A stretch of 5,609 bases of DNA from an uncultured Prosthecobacter sp. (GCA_947523045.1 CANNUR010000200.1:1-5609); one strand, 5' to 3'. Numbered from the stretch's first letter, positions 1-5,609 are shown. Translations and numbers: made by a program. The notes: a model not told the origin generated them from the letters alone.

Positions 1-2
1 CC

Positions 3-203
3 GTCACCCAGCCAGGCAACCCGCTGGGCTGCGCGATCAAGATCGATCCCAAGACCGGCACCTTCAGCGGCAAGATTCGGGCACCCGGTTCCAGCCAGTT
101 CACCCCGTTCTACGGCGTCTTCCATCAGGGCGCTTACGGCTACGGTCTCGGCTTTTTCCCCGGCGGCGAACGCACCGGCGAGGTGGTGATCGACGACTTC
201 TGA
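3..203 (+). CDS. C-terminal fragment of a large secreted/surface protein (partial, 5' end outside window)
   Basis: The reading frame is open from the window edge to a TGA at 201-203, giving the last 66 residues of a protein whose start lies upstream. Visible features are a lone Cys at fragment residue 10, then KIDPKTGTFSGKI (13-25), a short loop, and a Gly/aromatic-rich stretch FYGVFHQGAYGYGLGFF (36-52) followed by TGEVVI. This 'x-TG-x-F-SG ... F-x-GV ... G-x-G-x-F ... TG-x-V' pattern resembles the small all-beta module I associate with the C-termini of long verrucomicrobial secreted repeat proteins; that is recognition from memory, not a search. The protein ends in DDF, an acidic stretch with an aromatic last residue. 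The function of the whole protein cannot be read from this piece. It is co-directional with the metalloprotease 83 bases downstream, so the two could share a transcript. Codon use (GGC, ACC, TTC, GTG) matches the neighbouring genes, supporting a real gene. Confidence 0.65.
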   Translation, partial: VTQPGNPLGCAIKIDPKTGTFSGKIRAPGSSQFTPFYGVFHQGAYGYGLGFFPGGERTGEVVIDDF

Positions 204-286
204 ACCCTCGCCTTCCCAGTTCGCGACAAATCCCTCCCCAAGAAAGCGGCGCTGGGCCGTTGTCATGGGACAGCTCTGTTCCAACC

Positions 287-2953
287 ATGCTCCACCGTCT
301 CGCCCTCGCCCTGCTGCTCACCACCGGCTTTCTCCAAGCCGATGCACCAGCCCACCTCCTGCCTGTGAGCGCAGCGGAACCCAAACCGGAACCCAAACCG
401 GAACCCAAACCGGAACCCAAACCCGAGCCCAAGCCAGAGCCCAAGCCAGAGCCCAAGCCAGAGCCCAAGCCTGAACCCAAGCCTGCGCCTCAGACAGCCG
501 CGACGGCCCCGGCAAACAGCCAAGCACCGGCCGCGACCAAGCCGGCGGAACCGGCCAAGAAAAAGACGATCGCCGAGTTCACCCGCACCTTCCAGAAGTT
601 CGACGGCCTCTTCCGGGTCTATCTGGATCCGGAGACCGGCACGCCCTGGCTGCAGGTGAGTCGGTCGCAACTCGGCCCGGAGTTCATCTACTTCAACCAC
701 AGCGTCGACGGACCGGTGGCGGCGGGCCACAACCGCGGGCGCTACGGGCGCGAGACGGTGTTTGTCCTGCGCCGCGTGTTCAACCGCATCGAGTTTGTCG
801 AGCAGAACACGGCCCTCTACTTTGATCCCGCGCATCCGCTGGCACGCGCCCATCGCGCCAACACCAGCCCGGCCGTGTTGGCCAGCGAGTTGGTGGTCGC
901 CGAGGACGAGCAGAGCTGCCTGATCGCCGCGACGCCGCTCTTCCTGCGCGAGACCCTGACCGCGGTGAAGCAGGGCGGCGACAAGTCGGTGCTCGGCCGG
1001 CTCTCCGAGCCGAAGACGAAGATCCTCGCGGTCAAAAACTACCCGCGCAACACGGCGGTCACCGCCGAGTTCGTCTTTGAGAATGCCGAGCCGAAGTGGA
1101 AGCACGGCGATGACGTCACCGACCCGCGCTACGTCAGTGTGCAGGTGCAGCACACCCTGCTGGCGATGCCGCAGAACGACTTCAAGCCGCGCCACGACGA
1201 TCCGCGCATCGGCTACTTCACCCACAAGGTCACCGACATGACGAGCACGGACGCGGCGCCCTACCGCGACGTCATTCACCGCTGGCACCTGGTCAAGCGC
1301 AAGCCGGGCACGGCGCTGAGCGAGCCGGTGGAGCCAATCGTGTTCTGGCTGGAGAACACCACGCCGGTCGAGTTTCGCGACACCCTGCGCGCGGCCATCC
1401 TGCGCTGGAACGAGGCCTTTGAGACGGCCGGCTTCAAGGACGCCATCGTCGTGCGTCAGCAGCCCGACGACGCCACCTGGGATGCCGGCGACATCGAGTA
1501 CAACGTCATCCGCTGGACCAGCAGTGTGAACCCGCCGTTCGGGGGTTACGGGCCGAGCTTTGCCAATCCGCGCACCGGCCAGATCCTTGGCGCCGACATC
1601 ATGCTGGAGTTCAGCTTCATCTCCAAGCGCCTGCTCACCAGCCGGCTGTTCGACGATCCTGGCGCGGCCCTGCCGGCCAGCGAAGACCCGCACGCCTGCC
1701 TGGCCTGCGGCTGCACGCGCCAGGGCCTGCTTTTCGGCCGCACCCTGCTGCAGCTGCGCAAGAGCGACCGCATTGAACTCGACCGCCTGACCCGCGAAGC
1801 CCTCTACTACCTCGCCCTGCACGAGGTCGGCCACACCCTCGGCCTCAATCACAACTTCCGCTCCAGCCACCTTCACAACCCGGTCGACATCCACCGTGCC
1901 GAGCTGACGGAGAAAACCGGACTCACCGGTTCGGTCATGGATTACCCGTCCGTCAACGTTGCTCCGCCCGGCGTCCAGCAGGGCCAGTATTACACCACGC
2001 GCCCCGGCCCTTACGACACCTGGGCGATCCAGTTTGGCTACAGCGAAGCGCTCGAGGATCCGGTCGAGGAGGCGAAGCGTCTCGAAGCCCTCGCCGGTCA
2101 GTCGCACCGCCCCGAGCTGGCCTTTGCCAATGACGGCGACGACATGCGCGACCCCGGCAAGGCCATCGATCCGCGCGCCATGCTCTTCGACCTCAGCAGC
2201 GATCCCATCACCTACGGCACGCAACGCTGCGAGCTTGTGCGCGCCGAACTGCAGCGCGTGCTCGCGGAAACCGCCGAGCCGGGCCGCAGCTGGCAGGAGG
2301 TTGGCCAGGCCTACCTGACCCTGCAGCGCGAGACCTCCAGTGCCTTGAACGCCATCGCGCGCTACGTCGGCGGCGTTCAGGTCGAGCGCGTCCTGCAGGG
2401 CCAGGCTCCGGGCGTGCGCCCCTTCCAGCCGGTGGCCGCCGAAGCGCAGCGACGGGCCCTCGATGCCCTCGCCCGCCATGCCTTCGCCCCCGACGCCTTC
2501 GCCGCGCCGGCGGAGTTGTACGCCCATCTGCAGCAGCAGCGCCGCGGCTTTGATCACGGCGACGGCACCGAGGATCCGAAGCTGCACGAGCTGGTCTTCC
2601 GCACCCAGACCGGCCTGCTCAACCACCTGCTGCACCCGCAAACCCTGCAACGCATCCAGGACAGCGGCCTGTATGGCAACACGGTCGGCCTCGACGAGGT
2701 GCTCGAACGCCTGACCACCGCCATCTTCACCGGCGACGACCCGGCCAAGCCGATGAGCACGATGCGCCAGAACCTGCAGCTCGAGTACCTGGCGCGCCTG
2801 CTCAACCTCGCCCACAGCAGCGCCCACTACCCCGCCACGCAGAGCAGCGCGCTGCTGCAGATCGAACGCATCCGCGCGCTGGAATTCCCCGGCACACCGG
2901 CCCACCAGCTCGCCGTACGCTACCGCATCCGCCGTGCGCTCGATGACAAGTGA
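287..2953 (+). CDS. Exported zinc-dependent metalloprotease (DUF5117/DUF4953-type, metzincin-like) with N-terminal EPKP repeat
   Basis: Predicted 888-residue secreted endopeptidase. Residues 1 to about 20 form a signal peptide (MLHRLALALLLTTGFLQADA), with no lipobox. Residues 31-66 are nine EPKP units, followed by an Ala/Pro/Thr/Lys linker to about 93. From about 102 (FQKFDGLFRVYLDPETGTPWL) the sequence looks like the DUF5118/DUF5117 region of bacterial zinc-dependent metalloproteases. The catalytic DUF4953-like domain holds HEVGHTLGLNHN at 512-523, so H512, H516 and H522 should bind zinc and E513 is the catalytic base. A Met-turn candidate (SVMDY, M551) and the family signature GPYDTWAIQFGY (574-585) follow. 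The length is normal for the family. A TTG at 260 would add nine residues, but I chose ATG 287: the signal peptide starts exactly there, and the extension contains a TCA codon, a codon absent from 287 through 2905. No well-placed Shine-Dalgarno is visible for either start. A CxxCxC cluster (C471, C474, C476) sits just before the zinc motif. The substrate is unknown. The stop lies six bases from the convergent sulfatase stop. Confidence 0.93.
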   Translation: MLHRLALALLLTTGFLQADAPAHLLPVSAAEPKPEPKPEPKPEPKPEPKPEPKPEPKPEPKPEPKPAPQTAATAPANSQAPAATKPAEPAKKKTIAEFTRTFQKFDGLFRVYLDPETGTPWLQVSRSQLGPEFIYFNHSVDGPVAAGHNRGRYGRETVFVLRRVFNRIEFVEQNTALYFDPAHPLARAHRANTSPAVLASELVVAEDEQSCLIAATPLFLRETLTAVKQGGDKSVLGRLSEPKTKILAVKNYPRNTAVTAEFVFENAEPKWKHGDDVTDPRYVSVQVQHTLLAMPQNDFKPRHDDPRIGYFTHKVTDMTSTDAAPYRDVIHRWHLVKRKPGTALSEPVEPIVFWLENTTPVEFRDTLRAAILRWNEAFETAGFKDAIVVRQQPDDATWDAGDIEYNVIRWTSSVNPPFGGYGPSFANPRTGQILGADIMLEFSFISKRLLTSRLFDDPGAALPASEDPHACLACGCTRQGLLFGRTLLQLRKSDRIELDRLTREALYYLALHEVGHTLGLNHNFRSSHLHNPVDIHRAELTEKTGLTGSVMDYPSVNVAPPGVQQGQYYTTRPGPYDTWAIQFGYSEALEDPVEEAKRLEALAGQSHRPELAFANDGDDMRDPGKAIDPRAMLFDLSSDPITYGTQRCELVRAELQRVLAETAEPGRSWQEVGQAYLTLQRETSSALNAIARYVGGVQVERVLQGQAPGVRPFQPVAAEAQRRALDALARHAFAPDAFAAPAELYAHLQQQRRGFDHGDGTEDPKLHELVFRTQTGLLNHLLHPQTLQRIQDSGLYGNTVGLDEVLERLTTAIFTGDDPAKPMSTMRQNLQLEYLARLLNLAHSSAHYPATQSSALLQIERIRALEFPGTPAHQLAVRYRIRRALDDK
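377..484 (+). repeat. In-frame 12-bp tandem repeat, nine units, encoding (EPKP)9
   Basis: Nine uninterrupted 12-base units encode Glu-Pro-Lys-Pro, residues 31-66 of the metalloprotease. Units 1-3 are identical (GAACCCAAACCG) and unit 4 differs only in the last base. Units 5-7 are identical with the other codon choices (GAGCCCAAGCCA), unit 8 ends in CCT, and unit 9 is a GAA/AAG mixture. The homogeneous blocks suggest growth by replication slippage or unequal exchange while keeping frame. Alternating Glu/Lys with Pro at every second position favours a stiff, net-neutral polyproline-II rod, comparable to the Pro-Glu/Pro-Lys region of TonB. Here it would hold the catalytic part away from the membrane or cell surface, or be a plain N-terminal tail if the signal peptide is cleaved. 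Confidence 0.97.
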
Positions 2954-2959
2954 GCCGGC

Positions 2960-4567
2960 CTACTTGACGTCGGCACCGACAAATTCCAGGCGCGTCAGAC
3001 GGCCATCGCCGTCGCGATCGAAGTTCTTGAAGCGCGCCTCGGCGTTGTCCTTCTGAGCAAGGCCGTTGCGATACTCCTCAAGCGTCAACGCGGCGTCGCC
3101 GTTTTTGTCCCAGCGCGCAAACGCGACGGCGCGGTCGGGCGCCTTGGCGGTGGCCTTGGCGGCCGCTGGCGACTTGCGTGCGGCCGGCGCGCGACTCTGC
3201 AACTCGGGATCGATCGTTTTCGGCAGGCTGGCAAACCAGGCGACGATCGCCGCCTTCATGCGCGCCACGCGCTCGGGCTCCTGCGCGGCGCGGTTGACCG
3301 TTTGGGCCCGGTCGGCGACGACGTCATGCAGTTCCAGCCGCTTGCCCTCTTCATCGTGGACGAGCAGCCAGCGCCCCTCGCGCATCGCGAAGGCCGGCCA
3401 GTCGTCGCCCTGGTGCCGGCCCTGCCACCACCAGAACACCGGCTTGCCGCGCTCCTGGGCCTCGCCCCGGAAGGCGGGCAGCAGGTTCTCCCCATCCGCC
3501 ACGTAACCCGCCGGCGCCGGCACCCCGGTCGCGGCGAGCACGGTGGGAAAGACATCGACGCCGGCCAGCGCCGTCTGCGTGTCGACACGCCCCGCCGGCA
3601 CCACACCCGGCCAGCGCACCAGAAAGGGCACGTTGATGCCGCCGAGCAGCAGGCTGCGCTTGCGACCGCGCAGGCCGCCGGTGCTGCCCTGGCTGTAATA
3701 GAATTTTTGTCCCGGCTGCGCATGGCTGTTCTCGGGACCATTGTCGCTGGAGAACATCACCAGGGTCTTCTCTGCCAGCCCCAGCTCATCGAGCAGGTCG
3801 AGCACGCGGCCGACCTGGCGATCGGCCCGGCTGACCGCGGCGTAGTAGGTGCGCTGCGGCTCCGGTACGTCGGCGTAGGGCTTTTTGTCCTCGTCGGTCG
3901 CCGACACCAGGTGGTGCGTCTCATGCAGCCAGAGGTTGAGGTAGAAGGGGCGGTCGCCCGAGGCGCGGATGAAGCGCAGCGCGTGATCGGTGGCGGCGAC
4001 GCTGATCCAGGAGGCGGCGTGGCGGTCGTGGGCCGAGGCCTCGCCGTTGGCGAAGCGGTAATCCAGGCCGTCAAACACGTGGCGACCCGGCCCGGTCCAG
4101 ACCGCGGCCTCGTCGTAGCCGTAGGCGGCCGGCAGTGGCGCATCGCTCATGCCGCCGCCGGAGAGGTGCCACTTGCCGAAGTGGGCCGTGCGGTAGCCAG
4201 CCTGCTGCAGCACGCGCGGCAGCAGCGGCGCGCGCGGATCGAGCCAGTCGGGCATCTGGCGGGCGACGTTTTCCGCGTGCCCGGCGAAGTGCTGATGCAC
4301 GCTCCAGCGGGAGGGAAACTGGCCGGTGACAATGCCGGTGCGGCTCGGCGAGCAGACCGGATTGACGACGGTGAAACTCTGGAAATCGGTGCCTTCGCGG
4401 GCGAGCCGGTCAAGGTGCGGCGTCTGGATTCGCGGATGACCGTGGCAGGCGAGGTCGCCAAACCCGAGGTCGTCGGCATCGATAAAGATCACGTTGGGAC
4501 GGTCGGTGGCGACCGCCGACAGGGCCAGCAGGGACAAACCGGCCAAGAATGACTGAACGGAAGGCAT
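2960..4567 (-). CDS. Secreted sulfatase (formylglycine-dependent, S1/arylsulfatase family) with C-terminal EF-hand pair
   Basis: Predicted 535-residue sulfatase hydrolysing sulfate esters, probably on polysaccharides or glycosaminoglycan-like glycans. A signal peptide spans 1-20 (cleavage near AVA|TD). RPNVIFIDADDLGFGD (23-38) supplies metal-binding D32 and D33. C72 in CSPSR (72-76) is the cysteine converted to formylglycine by the sulfatase-modifying enzyme, not encoded here. GKWHL (131-135) gives K132 and H134, NLWLHETHH (211-219) gives H215 and H218, SSDNGPE (273-279) gives D275 and N276, and K303 lies in GLRGRKRS. All expected catalytic positions are therefore present. The usual W-E-G-G motif reads LLLGG (306-310) here. 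After an Ala/Lys-rich linker (about 462-478) come two canonical EF-hand loops, DKNGDAALTLEE (487-498) and DRDGDGRLTRLE (517-528). The frame is open upstream to an ATG at 4654, but that adds a basic 29-residue tail; the signal peptide fits the ATG at 4567. No clear Shine-Dalgarno is seen. It is divergent from the beta-strand protein gene. The exact substrate subfamily cannot be assigned by eye. Confidence 0.95.
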   Translation of the reverse strand: MPSVQSFLAGLSLLALSAVATDRPNVIFIDADDLGFGDLACHGHPRIQTPHLDRLAREGTDFQSFTVVNPVCSPSRTGIVTGQFPSRWSVHQHFAGHAENVARQMPDWLDPRAPLLPRVLQQAGYRTAHFGKWHLSGGGMSDAPLPAAYGYDEAAVWTGPGRHVFDGLDYRFANGEASAHDRHAASWISVAATDHALRFIRASGDRPFYLNLWLHETHHLVSATDEDKKPYADVPEPQRTYYAAVSRADRQVGRVLDLLDELGLAEKTLVMFSSDNGPENSHAQPGQKFYYSQGSTGGLRGRKRSLLLGGINVPFLVRWPGVVPAGRVDTQTALAGVDVFPTVLAATGVPAPAGYVADGENLLPAFRGEAQERGKPVFWWWQGRHQGDDWPAFAMREGRWLLVHDEEGKRLELHDVVADRAQTVNRAAQEPERVARMKAAIVAWFASLPKTIDPELQSRAPAARKSPAAAKATAKAPDRAVAFARWDKNGDAALTLEEYRNGLAQKDNAEARFKNFDRDGDGRLTRLEFVGADVK

Positions 4568-4627
4568 GCAGAAGAAAGGCCATCGGCCAGCACGGTAACG
4601 CCGGGATCGCTTGCTCCTCGCAGCCCA

Positions 4628-4655
4628 TTGATACGCTTTTCCTTTATTTAACAAT
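4628..4655 (+). promoter_or_regulatory. Candidate sigma-70-like promoter in the divergent intergenic region
   Basis: The 142 bases between the sulfatase start (4567, minus) and the beta-strand gene start (4710, plus) must drive both genes unless transcripts enter from outside. The only AT-rich patch lies at about 4627-4660. On the plus strand TTGATA (4628-4633), a 16-base spacer and AACAAT (4650-4655) match five and four of six consensus bases. On the minus strand the same patch offers TTGTTA (4654-4649) and TATCAA (4633-4628) with a 15-base spacer, a weaker fit. Leaders would be roughly 50 bases each way. Consensus rules from Escherichia coli may not hold in this organism, so this is a location guess more than a proven promoter. 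Confidence 0.3.
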
Positions 4656-4659
4656 AAAG
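4642..4659. promoter_or_regulatory. Perfect 7-bp inverted repeat (CTTTATT-TAAC-AATAAAG), candidate operator
   Basis: CTTTATT at 4642-4648 and AATAAAG at 4653-4659 are exact reverse complements around a 4-base centre. The 18-base symmetry lies midway between two divergent genes and overlaps the candidate -10 on the plus strand and -35 on the minus strand. That is where a dimeric repressor or activator site would be expected. The arms are AT-only except for the outer G/C pair, and no T-run follows on either side beyond the arms, so a factor-independent terminator is unlikely. No regulator gene is present in the window. Confidence 0.4.
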
Positions 4660-4683
4660 AGCCTGACAGATGCAGAGGCCGAA

Positions 4684-4711
4684 ATTGGGGTTAGGTTGAC
4701 GACCCCCCAAT
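4684..4711 (+). promoter_or_regulatory. Hairpin in the 5' leader that pairs with the start codon of the beta-strand protein gene
   Basis: ATTGGGG (4684-4690) is exactly complementary to CCCCAAT (4705-4711). The A and U of the AUG at 4710-4712 are in the 3' arm. Inside, GGTT (4694-4697) can pair with GACC (4701-4704) around a GAC loop, leaving only UUA (4691-4693) as a bulge. The predicted RNA is an 11-pair stem, ten Watson-Crick pairs and one G-U, that would cover the start codon. A further GC stem, GCCGCC/GGCGGT around UGC (4731-4745), lies in codons 8-12. This could limit or regulate initiation; no known riboswitch or leader family is recognised. Confidence 0.45.
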
Positions 4712-5609
4712 GATTGCCAACCTCCTTTTCGCCGCCTGCGGCGGTCGCCGGTCCTTGCCCTGGCGTGCCGCGCTGTTCCTCGGCGGGCTGCTCGCCGGCA
4801 GCCCCGCCACCGCCCAGACCCTGCAATGGGATGCCAATGGCACCGACGCTGGTGTGACCGACGGCGCCGGCACCTGGAACACCACGGACAGCCGCTGGTG
4901 GAACGGCAGCAGCACCGGTGTGTGGAACAGCAGTGCCATCGCCCTGTTTGGCAACGGCGGCGCGCTCGGCACGACGAACACGATCACCGTCAGTGGCACG
5001 ATCCAGGCGGCGGGCCTGGAGTTTCAGGCGCTCGACATCAGCGGAAGCAACCTCGCCTACCAGTTCAACGGCGGCACCCTGCAGCTCGCCGACAACGCCT
5101 TCATCCGCGTCGGCAATGGCGTCACCAACACGGGGGTGGCGCGCCTGACCTTCAATTCGGCCCTGGCGGGCAGCAACATCACTCTGGAAAAGAACGGCTC
5201 CGATCTCGGCCTGCTGCGCCTCAGCGGCGCCAACACCTGGACCGGCACGCTGACCCTGGCCAATGCCGCAGGGGGCGGCGGCCTGTTTCTTGAAATTCGC
5301 AATCTCGCCTCGCTGAGCAGTCTGGGCAAAATCGCCGTGCAGACCGGCAACAGCCTCATCCTCAACTACGGCCAAACCGGCTCGCTCGACGTGCCGCTCG
5401 AACTCGCTGGCACCGGCAGCGGCAACCGCGGCGCGATCCGCTTCGACACCGACCGCACCCTTGCGGCCGCCATCACCCTGACCGCCAACACGGGGATCAG
5501 CACCAACACCACCGGCACGCCGATCGGCACGATCACCGGCAGCATTGGCGAAAGCGGCGGCAGCCGCAGCCTGACACTTCAAAACAATGGCGCCACCGGC
5601 ACAATCGTA
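4710..5609 (+). CDS. Exported autotransporter-associated beta-strand repeat protein (partial, 3' end outside window)
   Basis: From ATG 4710 the frame is open for 300 codons to the window end with no stop. The N-terminus has a basic stretch (RRSLPWR, 13-19), a hydrophobic core ALFLGGLLAG (21-30) and a likely cleavage site after ATA or ATAQ (33-36). The mature part begins TLQWDANG and continues through GTWNTTDSRWWNG and a LFGN motif near 80. This is a Trp/Asn/Gly-rich opening I associate with verrucomicrobial surface proteins. LRLSGANTWTGTLTL (169-183) is a clear autotransporter-associated beta-strand repeat (PATR type, L-x-G-x-N-x-[YW]-[ST]-G). The rest is Gly/Thr/Asn/Ser-rich alternating sequence typical of a right-handed beta-helix, with no catalytic motif. 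Such proteins are often over 1,000 residues, so most is probably missing; whether it ends in an autotransporter barrel or PEP-CTERM anchor cannot be seen. An in-frame TAG at 4692-4694 limits the upstream start. A TTG at 4755 would give a more compact signal peptide and is an alternative. Confidence 0.85.
   Translation, partial: MIANLLFAACGGRRSLPWRAALFLGGLLAGSPATAQTLQWDANGTDAGVTDGAGTWNTTDSRWWNGSSTGVWNSSAIALFGNGGALGTTNTITVSGTIQAAGLEFQALDISGSNLAYQFNGGTLQLADNAFIRVGNGVTNTGVARLTFNSALAGSNITLEKNGSDLGLLRLSGANTWTGTLTLANAAGGGGLFLEIRNLASLSSLGKIAVQTGNSLILNYGQTGSLDVPLELAGTGSGNRGAIRFDTDRTLAAAITLTANTGISTNTTGTPIGTITGSIGESGGSRSLTLQNNGATGTIV

Noticed and set aside
260..286. TTG start for the protease, nine codons upstream
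   Set aside because: The signal peptide begins at ATG 287, and the extension carries a TCA codon otherwise avoided throughout nearly the whole gene.
204..286. Promoter or terminator between the leading fragment and the protease
   Set aside because: Only a 4-bp TGTC/GACA inverted repeat (261-272) and no T-run or paired -35/-10 boxes are seen, so nothing can be supported. Co-transcription is possible.
100..480. Minus-strand frame with a GSGLGSGL repeat at its start
   Set aside because: It is merely the complement of the EPKP repeat read in another frame, and its remainder is Arg-rich noise.
263..2905. 880-codon antisense open frame across the protease gene
   Set aside because: It is codon-aligned with the protease and open only because that gene lacks TTA/CTA/TCA codons. 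Its translation is Arg/Gly/Ala/Val-rich with no domain, while the sense protein has clear family motifs.
3302..4552. 416-codon plus-strand open frame antisense to the sulfatase
   Set aside because: It has the same codon-alignment artefact, and the sense frame carries an intact sulfatase active site and EF-hands.
4568..4654. N-terminal extension of the sulfatase to the upstream ATG at 4654
   Set aside because: It would put a 29-residue strongly basic tail before a complete signal peptide, and the region overlaps the AT-rich promoter-like patch.
4644..5582. 312-codon minus-strand open frame opposite the beta-strand protein gene
   Set aside because: It is Ala/Gly/Val/Arg-rich with no recognisable motif. 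The plus frame from 4710 has a signal peptide and a beta-strand repeat.
1..5609. CRISPR arrays, tRNA or rRNA genes, insertion sequences, toxin-antitoxin or defence genes
   Set aside because: None seen on either strand. The only tandem repeat is the coding EPKP tract, and there are no transposase motifs or long terminal inverted repeats.

Overview
This is a GC-rich, gene-dense bacterial window. It best fits the Planctomycetes-Verrucomicrobia group, most likely Verrucomicrobia. The clues are a protein with autotransporter-associated beta-strand repeats, a secreted sulfatase ending in paired EF-hands, a C-terminal fragment of a type I associate with large verrucomicrobial surface proteins, and start codons without a clear Shine-Dalgarno sequence. 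The taxonomy is inferred from protein style only; there is no rRNA or other marker gene.

Layout from left to right: (1) the last 66 codons of a plus-strand secreted or surface protein, ending at 203. (2) An 83-base gap with no recognisable promoter or terminator. (3) A plus-strand exported zinc metalloprotease of about 888 residues (287-2953), with a signal peptide, a nine-unit EPKP repeat, a DUF5117/DUF5118-like region and a DUF4953-like catalytic domain carrying HEVGHTLGLNHN. (4) Six bases after its stop, the convergent stop of a minus-strand formylglycine-type sulfatase (4567-2960, 535 residues) with a C-terminal EF-hand pair. (5) A 142-base divergent intergenic region. It contains the only AT-rich patch in the window, a perfect 7-4-7 inverted repeat and a second inverted repeat that reaches into the next start codon. 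(6) A plus-strand gene starting at 4710 and running off the window end, encoding an exported beta-strand-repeat (autotransporter-like) surface protein.

Every protein appears to be exported (inferred for the leading fragment, whose N-terminus is missing). A plausible reading is a surface and extracellular degradation region: the sulfatase would remove sulfate esters from polysaccharides or glycans, the metalloprotease would cut proteins or peptides, and the beta-strand protein would be a surface or adhesin component. No sequence evidence ties them into one pathway; there is no transporter, glycoside hydrolase or regulator in view. I found no RNA genes, insertion sequences, CRISPR arrays, attachment sites or clear defence or mobile system. 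I do not see a convincing new biological system. The most interesting items are the RNA or DNA symmetry in the divergent intergenic region and the EPKP repeat of the protease.
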